NCBI GenBank assembly: GCA_903813345.2
Contig: CAIIXF020000008.1
Span: 16,784,822 to 16,848,821 of the forward strand
Source: Owenia fusiformis
Lineage: Eukaryota; Annelida; Polychaeta; Sabellida; Oweniidae
Reading direction: 5' to 3'
Length of the DNA stretch: 64,000 nt
Shown here: piece after piece, positions 26,501 to 35,240 of the stretch
Position numbering within the stretch: the stretch's first letter is position 1
Layout of the letters: each line of letters begins with the position of its first letter
Position numbers and translations under genes: made by a program
The notes under the pieces: generated by a model
The model's input: only the letters and a program-made list of their open reading frames with translations
The model's database searches: none
What the model was told of the DNA's origin: nothing

Positions 26501-29500
26501 AATTTGACATATTTGGCAGGATTTTAAGAATTAGGCATCAGAAAAGTCAAAGGAACTCTAGATGACAACATTTGTGTATGGCAGTAAATTTAACCAATTT
26601 GTAGATAAGGTTAGATGTGTAGCATATATGGGAGCAACGGATAGTGTTGAAGACAGTGGAATGCAAAAAATTGACTTTTTGACATAATGCTGAGGTCATA
26701 TCCTTCTCATTTTTACCAAATAAAAGCTGCTGAAGGAGGGTTCACTGACTATTAAGGACATTATGTAAAGGACGATTCTCGGTTTGGAGAACAGTCTCCT
26801 GGGCTAATAATTTTTTCATGAAAAGTATAGAAATATTACCCAAATTAAATTATGAATATTCAAAAGAGGACATTTAAATCTACAAGATGTAAAAATAACA
26901 AATTGGTCTGAAGCAGGGATAACACTCAATTTGACCGATTCAATAAAATACAAGTCTCGATTTGGGGAAAGAAGTTCATCAGTGTACTGCGCTAATATTT
27001 TTTTGCGAAAAATCTAGAAATATTACCCAAATTAAATTATGACTATTCAAAAGAAGACATTCAAATCTATATTATGTAAAAAAAATCAAATTTGTCCGAA
27101 GCAGGGATAATGCTCATTTAGATTGATGAACTTCGTTCTCCAAACCGAGAATCGTCCTTTAGGTAAATTTCATCCAAAATACTTGAGAGTTGGTAAGTTA
27201 ATATTACTTTGAATGACCTTTTCAATGGTATATCACACAAGATGCCACCATTAAGTTGTATTTAGCTGTAGCAGGGGGAACAGGACTTATTTGACACCTT
27301 GTATCTATGTATATACCTTGAAATGTCCATTTTGATAGGTCTGAGGGGTGTAATGCTTGCTGTCATGTTGGCGGCGTTAATGAGTGACCTGACATCTATA
27401 TTTAACAGTGCAAGTACATTGTTCACTATCGACATCTATAAACGTGTCAGGAAGTCACCCTCCGTCAGAGAGTTGATGTATGTTGGAAGGTATGTAGCTC
27501 CCATAAATATGGGTTCTTGTCCCATGATCAGTATTTACATACATGTATGTCTATTAGACTGTTACGTATAGTAGTTGAGCACCTCACATGTGCCTAAGTA
27601 TAATATTGGTTGTTTACAGTGGTGATATAGATGAAAAGGAAAAATATGAATTTATATTTTCTTTCAGACTATTCAAACCTTTTTGGCAAAATTATCAGTA
27701 AAGATCAAATATGAAAAAATTCTGTATACTTTGTAGTAGAACACAGCAATAAGCAAACATGTGTAGCCATGGATTTTCATGAAAATTCATGGTTCAGTGA
27801 AAGTCACTGAAAAATTATCTTAGGGATTTTAAACCTCATTTACATTGAACTAAATACAATTGCAGAGGATTCGTTTTGATCATGGTGGTGATAGGCGTTG
27901 CTTGGATCCCACTTATTCAGCAGATGCAGGGGGGTGAACTGTATCATTACATCCAGTCAATTGCAGCTTACTTAGCGCCACCTATTGCCTGTGTCTATTT
28001 ACTAGCTATACTGTGGAAAAGAGTCAATGAACAAGTTAGTATAGTCGTTATATAACATCCATATTTAAACTTTTAGAAAAGACAATTCATGCCTTATTTA
28101 CCAAAATAGTTGTATTTCTACAAGAAGTTTGAGTTCCAATTGAAGCAGACAGTTTCGCAATTAAACCATTATTATATTTTTAAAAAGTTGATAAAATTTT
28201 GCTCATTTCTGCCACCATGGGATTGAAAGCCTGTGCTGCCACTAAATAAGGAGCATGCAAATTTCAGTTCTAAAATAAATTTATGCTCACATTAATTTTT
28301 ATTAACCCATATACTTCAGGGAGCATTCTGGGGTTTGATGATAGGGCTCGTAGTAGGCATGGTACGCATGGTGCTAGACTTCATCTACAAAGCGCCATCT
28401 TGTGGAGAAATTGATACACGTCCTGGTATGATCGCCAAAGTGCACTATATGTACTTTGCCATGTTGTTGTTTTGGATCACAGGCATTGTCATGATAGTCA
28501 TCAGTCTCCTCACTAAAGCCCCAGATGAAAAATTGGTATGGAATTTTTTCTTTATAAAAATCTCAATTTTGTATATGCACACGCAGAGACTATTTTATAT
28601 GTCTCTGGCACACATCATGGACTTCCTTGCAAGCCCATTTGTCTATAGATCTCTATAATCGATTAATCATTTAGTCATCAGTTGGATTGGTATAACAAGT
28701 GCCTGGTTGTACTGTATTTTACTACAATCACTCATTTTCTGGGCATAATTCAGAAAAAATCATTTTAAAACATCTGAAATTTACGATCAAAAATAATATT
28801 ACATGTTTTTGCATGTTGAAGCACAAAATACCAAATTGGGCATTGACTTATGCCGAGTATTTTTATTACTTTTTGTAATTGTAGCTTGTCCGAACGACAT
28901 ACTGGACACGGTTTGATAAGACAGTCCTTGCAGAAAGTCCAGTAGCCACTGATGAAGGGAGTGAGGATAGCATGAAAGCAGAAAAGGTAAAACAGTTGCA
29001 TATTCTATTCATTTGTCAGAATGGTCGCATGTTTTGTATGAGAAATGTATGGAAAATATGGTATGAAAGTAAGTGTACCAGGTTGTTCAATAAATACATA
29101 TAGTCAACACTCTAGTCTTGCCTCAAGCCTCTGGATGCCACCCCACCCCACCCCACCTCTCTTAAATCCAAAGTACACCAATGGGGCCTGTTGGAACTTC
29201 CATAGATTTAACATTGCATGGGATTTCATTGGGTCCCGTGAGACTTGATGGGTCCCACAAAGCCCCATCGAGAATGAACATGTTAATTCTTTCCATGGGT
29301 CATAATCAGGAGATGTGTCAGGTGACTTAGGATCAAAATGATGGTGGTAAAACTTTCTAAACTAAATTACATAATTTCTGTGGAGCAAAGTTAACGAGGT
29401 CTCATTGGACACGGTTAGACCCTCTGGGGCATAGTGGGATTCATTGCGGCAAGTGGGATTTTGCCCCATTGGTGTATGCTGGACTTTATCTACTTCACCA

Positions 29501-31277
29501 CTAGTGAGGTGTGTAGTAGAGGGGGATAACAACGGCTTGTAGCTAGACTATCAACACTCTAAATTGTACAGAAATGACTTAAAACGAGGCAGGTCATTCA
29601 AATTTTAGAGGGAAAATGAAAACGACATCATTTGTACTTTCTTATTTCTTTCAAATATTTCACTGATGTATCTCATCATTTCCAGTTGCAATTGAACAGC
29701 AGGGGTGAATATGGTCAAGATGTTCAGGAGCAAGCTGGAGAGACTGATAAACTGACAGATAATCATACAACGAATATAGACAGCCATCTGAATGGGCACG
29801 CTGCAAATGGTGACCTGTCATCTCATGCCAAAAAGATTAATAATGATGTTGAAACGGCAGTGATGAAAGAAAAAGGTAATGTTGCAACAGTTAACTTGAT
29901 TTGACCTGGCAACAGAATGGAATTTCGAAAATGATGCCACAATTATAACACTGCTCAAGACAACAAAATCTTCATCTTGACAAATGCCAATTAAAATGCT
30001 TTATTGGGGAAGTCCACTGAAGAGAGTGCCATAAATCAGAAACAAAAAAGTGAGGTCCTTGCATACATTGAACGTTTGATCAAAACCGCTACACATCTAC
30101 TTGTATTCTGAGGACACTGAACCACATCATCAAAATCATCCATGTACTTTTATTCTTGATATTGCATATCAGTTTCATATTATTTTTGAAATACTTTTAA
30201 TGTTATAATAATTGTACAATAAACATGCAATGTATTTCAGGAATTACTTTTCATTCATGGTGGTCCTGAAATTTTAGATATGCATAGAGGAAGTGTGAAA
30301 CTACTATATCTCTATAGAATTTCATGTAAAATAAGAATTTCTGAGAAGCTTGCAAGAATTTTTGAGCTAACCCAAAAATCTCTTAAATTAAGAGTCTCTT
30401 AAATAAAGAGATTTTTGGGTTAGCTCAAAAATTCTTGCATATCAGTTTCATATTATTTTTGAAATACTTTTAATGATATAATAATTGTACAATAAACATG
30501 CAATGTATTTCAGGAATTACTTTTCATTCATGGTGGTCCTGAAATTTTAGATATGCATAGAGGAAGTGTGAAACTACTATATCTCTATAGAATTTCATGT
30601 AAAATAAGAAACTCTGAGAAGCTTGCAAGAATTTTTGAGCTAACCCAAAAATCTCTTAAATTAAGAGATTTTTGGGTTAGTTCAAAAATTCTTGCATATC
30701 AGTTTCATATTATTTTTGAAATACTTTTAATGATATAATAATTGTACAATAAACATGCAATGTATTTCAAGAATTACTTTTCATTCATGGTGGTCCTGAA
30801 ATTTTAGATATGCATAGAGGAAGGGTGAAACTACTATATCTCTATTGAATTTCTTGTAAAATAAAAACTCTTTGAGAAGCTTGCAAGACTTTTTGAGCTA
30901 GCCCAAAAATCTCTAAAATAATTTTTTTAAGTCATAAAAAATAGTTAATGAATCATAAAAACATGCATGTATTTTCAAATTTTGCATGGGGCCTTTAACG
31001 ATGTCATTGTTTTATTATTCAAGGTGGAGGAGATAATGTTGCGCTACAGACAACTGAAGAAAAACACCGTTCTATATTAAAGCGAGGCTATGACTGGTTT
31101 TGTGGATTTGACACTACTGAAGAAGGCCTACAAACTGCATTAAAACACGAAGCTCATTTACAGAAAATCACATCCTTAAAACAAGACCCTCGAGCGAAAA
31201 TATTCCTCAACATAAATTTGGTGATCATCTTCATCATTGGTATATTTCTGTATATCTATTTCTCTATACCCCAGTGA
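5511..31277 (+). CDS. SLC5 sodium/myo-inositol cotransporter-like (SMIT1/SMIT2 type), complete, 16 exons
   Basis: Exons 5511-5588, 11575-11646, 15446-15550, 17273-17332, 19181-19285, 19965-20070, 21713-21793, 22269-22507, 23563-23698, 24019-24126, 27339-27489, 27866-28034, 28320-28535, 28885-28986, 29686-29875 and 31024-31277 join in phase to 2172 nt, 723 aa. The family moves a sugar or inositol with Na+ across the plasma membrane using 14 helices. Diagnostic runs are [15 protein letters not shown] (exon 3), RRRFGG (exon 5), [15 protein letters not shown] (exon 7), [14 protein letters not shown] (exons 8-9), [15 protein letters not shown] (exon 11), [14 protein letters not shown] (exon 13), a WFCGF motif and a last helix ending [26 protein letters not shown] and WFCGF resemble SLC5A3. 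PNSTLAFY and [11 protein letters not shown] resemble the SLC5A11 loops. Length is close to SMIT1 (718 aa). The orthology between SLC5A3 and SLC5A11 is not resolved, so no symbol is given; an SGLT1-like sugar transporter is the alternative. Confidence 0.9.
6560..6895. repeat. Degenerate tandem repeat, ~35-bp unit
   Basis: About eight diverged copies of a unit with GACCCACATCTAGGG followed by a T run and CAAAAATGG. The block ends in a C7-GGGG run resembling the ends of the 8-bp-TSD elements at 36681 and 54722, so it may be a decayed relative. Confidence 0.6.
9501..9657. mobile_element. Small MITE, hAT-like ends
   Basis: Begins CAGGGGCTTCATTAG and ends CTAATGAAACCCTTG, imperfect inverted termini. 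The flanks share TATAAC(C) (9495-9501 and 9658-9664), a probable target duplication of 6-7 bp. 157 bp, non-coding. Confidence 0.6.
11575..11646 (+). CDS. SLC5 exon 2
   Basis: Acceptor TTTTTTAG, donor GTAAGT. Encodes [20 protein letters not shown] then IWLP, matching the loop after helix 1 in SGLT/SMIT proteins (NRGTVxGFFLAGR). Confidence 0.88.
11669..11821. mobile_element. MITE-like repeat, GGCCCGTAGCCAG family, copy 2
   Basis: Inverted ends GGCCCGTAGCCAG and CTGGCTTCGGGCC. The internal GAGCACTTTTTAAGTGATTT and TTTGGCAAAAGCTGGCTT segments are reverse-complement relatives of copy 1. It begins only 22 bp after exon 2's donor. Confidence 0.6.
13016..13232. mobile_element. MITE, CACTGGCGGATCC family, 5-bp TSD
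   Basis: Ends CACTGGCGG and CCGCCAGTG are perfect inverted repeats flanked by ATTAT (13011-13015 and 13233-13237). 217 bp with GGGCCC-rich interior. Relatives lie at 53470-53707 and, partial, at 36509, 37575-37845 and 39305. Confidence 0.75.
13628..14546. mobile_element. 919-bp foldback element, CAGGGTG ends, TA target duplication (Tc1/mariner-like)
   Basis: Ends CAGGGTGTTAAAAAAAAAAC and its near complement CACCCTG at the right, flanked by TA on both sides (13626-13627, 14547-14548). The arms are inverted over about 190 bp, then continue as a more diverged inverted repeat to the centre near 14165. A direct partial copy of the left arm lies at about 13840-13985. No transposase frame is present. 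The TA duplication and CAGGGTG ends are typical of mariner-type elements. Confidence 0.75.
15446..15550 (+). CDS. SLC5 exon 3
   Basis: Encodes [20 protein letters not shown] and a glycine/alanine-rich helix ending AFELN. The Asn in SNIG and His in SEHF align to Na+/sugar pocket residues of SGLT1 (N78, H83). Glu before His is as in SMIT1, where SGLT1 has Gly. Confidence 0.9.
15551..17272 (+). other. SLC5 intron 3 with diverged repeats
   Basis: Non-coding. A direct duplication of about 145 bp occurs at 15720-15990 (both copies share ATTTTCTC, CACACATGATAGAG and TGGTGGCCATTTTGAAGG). A related block at 16205-16640 repeats a GATGGCC-type motif. These resemble the (GTCC)n/GATGGCC family at 21905, 25556 and 37985. 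Confidence 0.6.
17273..17332 (+). CDS. SLC5 exon 4
   Basis: 60-nt exon, acceptor TTCCAG, donor GTAATT. Encodes [20 protein letters not shown], equal to the helix-3 region (LLGWxFxPIYI) of SMIT proteins. Confidence 0.9.
17333..19180 (+). other. SLC5 intron 4
   Basis: About 1.85 kb of AT-rich sequence. Short reading frames here have no recognisable homology. I see nothing else. Confidence 0.7.
19181..19285 (+). CDS. SLC5 exon 5
   Basis: Encodes [20 protein letters not shown] and a helix [15 protein letters not shown]. The RRRFGGxRIQ motif is a hallmark of the SLC5 family. Confidence 0.92.
19286..19964 (+). repeat. SLC5 intron 5 with degenerate ~50-bp repeat
   Basis: Between 19298 and 19560 the phrase AAAGGTTCTGTGTAATGTTT recurs four to five times with decay at about 50-bp spacing, separated by CATCAATTATTT-like stretches. 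The rest of the intron is plain. Confidence 0.55.
19965..20070 (+). CDS. SLC5 exon 6
   Basis: Encodes [20 protein letters not shown] and a helix ending AICTVT. IFIQQSL is identical to SLC5A11 and NLYSGA is near-identical to SLC5A3. The split codon gives Gly with exon 7. Confidence 0.92.
20071..21712 (+). other. SLC5 intron 6
   Basis: Non-coding. 20,740-20,880 contains two CACGTGA motifs (20787, 20825) in an imperfect inverted arrangement. From 21062 to the exon it is occupied by the acceptor-bearing tandem array described separately. Confidence 0.7.
21062..21712 (+). repeat. Tandem array of 13 acceptor-bearing units abutting SLC5 exon 7
   Basis: Units of 46 bp (or 53 bp with a 7-bp insert) place CTTTTACCATTCTGCAG|GTGGTCTGG (in two parts, pyrimidine-rich acceptor and the first nine bases of exon 7) at 21094, 21147, 21193, 21239, 21285, 21331, 21384, 21430, 21476, 21522, 21568, 21614 and 21660. 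The true exon 7 starts at 21713 with the same nine bases after TTCTTCAG. The first unit has GAG in place of CAG, and the unit at 21384 reads GTGGTTTGG. Long frames in all directions are by-products of the repeat. The array duplicates an intron-exon junction. Confidence 0.92.
21713..21793 (+). CDS. SLC5 exon 7
   Basis: Encodes [20 protein letters not shown] and ASILSILG. The motif [10 protein letters not shown] is highly conserved in SLC5. The 3' junction chosen (21712|21713) gives the correct phase; upstream array copies at 21614, 21476 and 21239 would also keep frame. Confidence 0.92.
   Translation: MVWRLLYTLTHCKLWSWSLEHPYCQF
21794..22268 (+). repeat. SLC5 intron 7 with (GTCC)/CCCAACAAAC repeat element
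   Basis: From about 21905 to 22155 an interspersed element starts TTATTATCCCAACAAAC with a short palindrome AACAAAGTTTGTT, then TCCATCTGTCCGTC-type repeats, and ends near GGAGTTGCCATTTTC. Same family as 25556 and 37985. Confidence 0.65.
22269..22507 (+). CDS. SLC5 exon 8
   Basis: Encodes [20 protein letters not shown], an extracellular loop with three possible N-glycosylation sites (NST, NYT, NTT), then [20 protein letters not shown] ending ADQ. The latter is a signature of the SMIT branch. 79 complete codons after one split codon. Confidence 0.95.
22508..23562 (+). repeat. SLC5 intron 8 with GTACTACATGTACTC minisatellite
   Basis: From about 22980 to 23540 roughly 25 diverged copies of about 21 bp alternate AGTACTACATGTACTCAAAT and AGTACCAGATGTACTCAGA. 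The array is bordered by two copies of ACCACATCTTCTGxAACTTT (22935, 23529). It stops about 20 bp before the exon 9 acceptor. Confidence 0.8.
23563..23698 (+). CDS. SLC5 exon 9
   Basis: Encodes [20 protein letters not shown] and the helix [20 protein letters not shown] then RVLYT. VQRxLAAKxxxHAxGG and LKLLPxFxMVxPGMISR are conserved in SLC5A3/A11. Confidence 0.95.
24019..24126 (+). CDS. SLC5 exon 10
   Basis: Encodes the cysteine-rich extracellular loop [20 protein letters not shown] then [16 protein letters not shown]. The four-cysteine pattern and SNIAYPKLV match SLC5 transporters. Confidence 0.95.
24176..24531. mobile_element. MITE-like element with GTGTCACAGGTCAGA ends
   Basis: Left TGTCACAGGTCAG and right TTCAGGTCGGTGTGACA are imperfect inverted ends around about 350 bp. 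The interior repeats GGGTCAGGTTGGGCC and its complement GGCCCGACCTGA. No transposase. Confidence 0.55.
25556..26290. repeat. Interspersed element, CCCATCGAATG/(GTCC)n/GATGGC family
   Basis: Starts TTATCCCATCGAATGAAGTACGTGGGGAT (shown in part), followed by GTCCGTCCATCCATCCATCC, then several AAAATGGC/GATGGCC-type blocks, and ends near GGATTTGCTACACCTTGG. Same order of parts as 21905-22155 and 37985-38765. Confidence 0.6.
26768..27159. mobile_element. Dimeric MITE with perfect TIRs and TA target duplication
   Basis: Ends AAGGACGATTCTCGGTTTGG and CCAAACCGAGAATCGTCCTT are exact inverted repeats (about 25 bp), flanked by TA at 26766-26767 and 27160-27161. The interior is two head-to-tail diverged copies: both carry AGAAATATTACCCAAATTAA, GAAGCAGGGATAA and GCTAATA-type blocks. 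392 bp, no protein. Confidence 0.85.
27339..27489 (+). CDS. SLC5 exon 11
   Basis: Encodes [20 protein letters not shown] then [20 protein letters not shown] and [11 protein letters not shown]. The Ser/Thr of NSASTLFT form part of the conserved Na2 sodium site in the family. MSD as in SMIT1, where SGLT1 has MSS. Confidence 0.96.
27490..27865 (+). other. SLC5 intron 11
   Basis: 376 bp between exons 11 and 12. AT-rich, no repeat or coding signal seen. Confidence 0.7.
27866..28034 (+). CDS. SLC5 exon 12
   Basis: Encodes [40 protein letters not shown] and [16 protein letters not shown]. QGGxxxxYIQ aligns with the SGLT1 segment around Gln457 in the sugar pocket. Confidence 0.95.
28320..28535 (+). 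CDS. SLC5 exon 13
   Basis: Encodes [20 protein letters not shown], an extracellular stretch [20 protein letters not shown], then [20 protein letters not shown] and [12 protein letters not shown]. The CxExDxRP element is shared with SMIT1/2 and SGLT5. Confidence 0.95.
28536..28884 (+). other. SLC5 intron 13
   Basis: 349 bp, AT-rich, no repeats or coding signal noticed. Confidence 0.65.
28885..28986 (+). CDS. SLC5 exon 14
   Basis: Cytoplasmic segment [20 protein letters not shown] ending SMKAEK. TxWTR matches the position after helix 13 in SLC5A3/A11. The remainder is not conserved. Confidence 0.88.
28987..29685 (+). other. SLC5 intron 14 with inverted-repeat element
   Basis: Between about 29105 and 29550, CCAAAGTACACCAATGGGGC (29168) has an imperfect complement GCCCCATTGGTGTATGCTGG (29463), and the outer CACTCTAGTCTTG / CTAGACTATCAACACTC pair. 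A probable MITE related to 53744-53828 by its AGTCTAGCTACAAGCC end. Confidence 0.5.
29686..29875 (+). CDS. SLC5 exon 15
   Basis: Encodes a polar, unconserved cytoplasmic loop ([20 protein letters not shown] then Asn/His-rich sequence). SMIT1 has a similarly long, low-conservation loop before its last helix. Splice sites TTTCCAG and GTAATG fit phase. Confidence 0.85.
29876..31023 (+). other. SLC5 intron 15
   Basis: 1148 bp. Its middle (30162-30910) is the triplicated hairpin-bearing unit listed separately. The acceptor for exon 16 is TTCAAG rather than CAG. Confidence 0.7.
30162..30910. repeat. Three-copy tandem repeat (~257-273 bp), two copies with strong hairpins
   Basis: Units start TTGCATATCAGTTTCATATT at 30162, 30435 and 30692. 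Each carries ACAATAAACATGCAATG, TATTTCAGGAATTACTTTTC (TATTTCAAG in the third) and TTCATGGTGGTCCTGAAATT. Copies 1 and 2 end in long hairpins (about 30352-30438 and 30626-30695) with arms of AAGAATTTTTGAGCTAACCC and complement. Copy 3's hairpin is decayed. Confidence 0.85.
31024..31277 (+). CDS. SLC5 exon 16 (terminal)
   Basis: Encodes the cytoplasmic end with [15 protein letters not shown], an acidic/basic stretch and the last membrane helix [20 protein letters not shown], then Q and TGA. WFCGF followed by a terminal helix is the SMIT1 C-terminal arrangement. The acceptor is the less common AAG, but phase and homology support it. Confidence 0.92.
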
Positions 31278-33240
31278 GGTTTGCAGGATTGGCCTCTTGT
31301 GTGCTTTGACGTAGCCGATGTCTGCAAATTATGGCTGGAAAATATCAATCAAACCGTACCATGATGATGCAAAGTGATTGAATTAGGGGACATATGGTCA
31401 TGTGAGAGGACAATGTATACATTACATATATGTGTTTATCTTAAGTTTCAATAGGATAATTTTCAAGTAATGGATAATTATTGTTTAGGATTAATACACG
31501 GAAGATAGTTCATTTCACCTTAACATCCGTTTTAAATGAAGATCTAAAAATATGAACAGCTTAAAACATCTTAATGTGAACATTAGTTTTATTGTGTTCT
31601 GAATTTTGGAGTAATTTTGAAAGTTGATAGCCTTGTAAGGTTGCCTTATTTTAAACAATTGGTAGATCTTTGATAAATACATGTATCCGATCATGATGTT
31701 GTATATGTATTTATATCCTATAAGTGTGAAACTTTAAAGTGGTACTAGTTATTGGATTATCTTGTTAAAAGAAGTTAATGTCAAACTTTGCTCTTTCGTT
31801 GAAGCATGGGCTTTCAAGTTGAAAACCCATGATTGAAAGAACTTTAAAACTTAAATGCAGTGTTTTTTTCATTTACATGTAATATGTAATGTTCTTTAAT
31901 GAAATTGCTATTCAAGATGACATCACTTTGTACTGTACTTTTAGGTTTCTTAACTAAAACTGAAATTTTAACAAAATTAATGCATTCTAAAAGACAGCTG
32001 CAGATAACATAAAAATGACTTATAACAGTGGAAGAACAATTGATATGTGATTTACTTTGATTGTGTTCAATCATGAGATTTATAGGTTTAAGAGCCTTAT
32101 GGAAATTGAAAGAGTTTATTGTACTCTTGCATCAACCCTTCGTATGCCACATTCTCTTTAACACAGCCTATGATAGAGAATAGAATGCAGGTAGAAGGGC
32201 TTGATGCAAGACTAGGTTTATGTTAAGTATAAAATGTATGTTATACTTTTTTTTAAAACTATACCTAGTACTGTTTAGTAGTTAGTACAATTGTGGTATA
32301 CATTTAACTGTGATCAAATAAGAAACACATGTATTGTTACTAAATCTGACTTTGACAACATAACATACATTTACTGTAACTGTACGTTGATTACCTTAAA
32401 AGTTTAATACAAGTATCCTGCTTCATCATAATGCAGTATTTGAGTTCATACGATAAGCATCCTCTGATCACATGGCTTCAAAATCCAGAATATATTCTTT
32501 CTTTTTACCCCCTGCGATAAGCAGTTAGCATTTCCCCGATTAAGAACTCGCAATCTGATCGGCTGTCCCAACACTGCGACAGAAATCATGTATAAGTCAT
32601 TGCGCATAATTAGATCATGTGATTCAGTTTAATCGGGCGCTTCCAAATTGGTTAAAGCAGGGGGAAGAAGGAGGTACGGATTCTTGATACCTGCTTAGGA
32701 GGATGACGATTAGCAGTTCTTTGTCTAGTCATTGTCAAAATCAGTGTTAGTTATATTGTGGACTGTAAAAAGTTCTGTAAGTCCACATTTATACATGTTA
32801 TTCCAATATACAAAGTGCTTTCCCTCCAGAGTATGAACCGTAATATATTGTTAATTATATTTATAAAGTAAGCATTAAAGATGGAAAATAAGTGCTCAAA
32901 ACAACTGAACATATTTTATGTATATGTATACTACTTTAGCTACCATATAATGGGCACATGTAACAGTGTATTCTGTAATTTATTTATATTCTATAGCACA
33001 GATAATGGGCTTTTGTGACTTAAGTAGATGTAGGGTCACATCTGGGTTGTTTTAGACTTCATACTAATTTTATTACTTAAAGGAAGATTCAATATGAAGT
33101 TGGTTTTCATATTATTGTTGCAATTTGTTTTTGAGGTTTTGTGACTTGTAATTGAAGGTCACTTAATTTGGTACAAGATTGCCATCTATTGGCAGATGCC
33201 TCACTTATACCCACTTGGAAAATAAAAAAATATTCTATAA
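31278..33240 (+). other. Probable SLC5 3' UTR
   Basis: Follows the SLC5 stop with no coding signal. The first clear AATAAA found is at about 33220, followed by a T-rich stretch, which would give a 3' UTR of about 1.9 kb. It contains a short imperfect hairpin at 31805-31831 and a small inverted element at about 32508-32665 (CCCCCTGC / GCAGGGGG ends). The end is inferred. Confidence 0.4.
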
Positions 33241-34504
33241 TAGCTCTTCTTTTTATTATATTTTATATTAACAAGTTTTTGATTTATTGATTTAATATCC
33301 ACCGATCTTACATAACAGAAGACATTTTTGAAATCTAATAATTTTTGAAACAATTATAATTTGTTTTGTATTTGACAATCATCCCATTCTGATACTCATC
33401 TCTTATATGACTACAAATGGAGCAAGATAGTCCCTGAGCTGATTTTTCTAAGAGCTCTAGACAAGGAATTTGTTGTCCAGGTGTCTGCCAAAAACCTAAC
33501 ATTTCCTACATATATGCCCTACACCCGGGGCACTACACTGGGTTATGTTACATTTTTCTGGAGCAGCTCAGGGACTAAGACATGGACTAGTAGTTAGTTA
33601 CAAATTTCACTACTAGGTGGCTAACTCACATAACATTGCAGACTATTTAAAATTGAATAGAGATTTAGTGGATCATTTTTCTTCTCACCTTATTAGTATG
33701 AAAATCATAGCATTCATGAATTTTATCATTAGGAGGCCCTCAGAAAAAGGCCTCCTATAGCTTTCTTAGTTTTTTATATTTTTTTATTTTTCTTTCACAG
33801 CAATTTTCTCATACTTTGAGCTTGGTTATAGGGGCTGCGCTGATATTGGAGAAATATTAGATTTTATATAAGTTTCTTAAAGTTTGAGACTGCAAATCAA
33901 TAATTTTGACCGAAAGTCAGGACATCCATTCCTCTGAAGTATCTACACATTTTTTCAAATTTGGACCAGTTTTGAGATAAAAGTCATATTTCAAATCGAT
34001 TATTTCAATTCAAAATAGGTCAAATTGGTCTTTTCTGACAAAATTAGTAATTGAACAAAGTTAGTAATAACTATGTAATTCATTGACTTAGAACATTAGG
34101 TAACTTAGTGATTAACTAACTAAATTAGTACACTATTAAGTAAGTAACTAATGAAGTAAGTTAGTAACTTAGTACCTAAGTAACATGTGACTTGGTGATG
34201 GATTGTCTATCTTACTTACTAACTTAGAACTAAATGTTTCACATACAGTAATGATATTTAATCAAATTACTTAGTAACTAGCAACAAGTAATTTTGTAAC
34301 TAGATAAAAAAAATTAGATAACTTACCAATTAGTTTAGTAACTAACTTAGTAAGTAACTTAATAACTGTGTAACTAACTTACTTAGAAGCTAACTAATAC
34401 ATAATAAACTAAATTTATTTTGACAGTTTTTTATTATCACAGTTAAATGTGGAAACTACATCTTCTCTTTGTTCATCTACATATTTCAAGTCCTCTTGAA
34501 AGGA
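33241..34504. repeat. Intergenic, with AACTTAGTAAC-rich low-complexity block
   Basis: No gene seen. From about 34040 to 34410 the sequence is a degenerate mixture of TTAGTAAC, AACTAAC and CTTAGTA words, a decayed microsatellite. Confidence 0.6.
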
Positions 34505-35240
34505 TGGGTATCGATATGGCGAACCTTTTGAACACACGTTTCTCTTAAACCAGTCATCAAAAAATTCTGAAAATTGTACACAGTGTCAATTTAATGGTCA
34601 TCTTTTGAATGGTAACAATATAACTTGAAAAATATATATATACTTTCATCTATATTGTTTTAGAAAACACATCAAACACTTGTTTTGTTCTTGGTATCAT
34701 GTTTCCAGAGTGAAATGAAACATCTTTCCGAACCTCATTGGAACAAAACGACATAAACACAACATGTTTAGGTCTCTCAATATTGTAATTATACAAAGGA
34801 AATTTTGGTTGATTTTAAAAAAGTATCTTGTAAATGAAATGAAAGGTTTATCTTGATTTTTATCTATTTTGGGGGGATTTTGTTTTAATTTTTTGAATAC
34901 TTTTTTAAAATCAACCAAAAATTCCTTTGTATAACTATAATATTGAGAGGTCTTAAAACATGTTGTATATGCTATTTTGTTCCAACAAGGTTCGGAAAGA
35001 CATTTTATTTCATTCTCAAGAATTGGTAGAAAGGAGCAAAAACAATTGCACTAAAAAAACAAAAAATGTTAACAAAAACAGTTATATAAATTATTTCTAA
35101 ATAATTTTAGCATTAAATAGTTGTCAATCAGTCAACATTACATAAAATACCGTGTTTTTTTACAGAAAGTCTTCAATGATTGGTTTAAGAGAAAAACATT
35201 GTTGAATTCAGTTCTCCATATCGATACCAATCTTTTTGCT
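34505..35240. mobile_element. ~730-bp foldback element
   Basis: Two arms of about 360 bp are imperfect reverse complements meeting near 34870. Outer parts GGGTATCGATATGGCGAA / CTCCATATCGATACC, inner parts TTGGTTGATTTTAAAAAAGT / complement. No transposase reading frame. The frame at 34697-34918 is part of the arm. Confidence 0.75.

Larger units (their letters stand above)
24127..27338 (+). other. SLC5 intron 10
   Basis: 3.2 kb, non-coding. Contains the element at 24176-24531, a 53-bp direct repeat at 24968-25060 (ACTGGCCAATTACCAAG twice), the GTCC/GATGGCC element from 25556 to about 26215, and the TA-flanked dimeric MITE at 26768-27159. Confidence 0.75.

Noticed and set aside
5511-31277. SGLT1-type glucose transporter identity
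   Set aside because: [18 protein letters not shown] and the C-terminal WFCGF favour the inositol branch; not fully excluded without a tree.
31844-32074. Minus-strand 76-aa frame downstream of SLC5
   Set aside because: Low-complexity composition, no homology or splice signals; lies in the likely 3' UTR.
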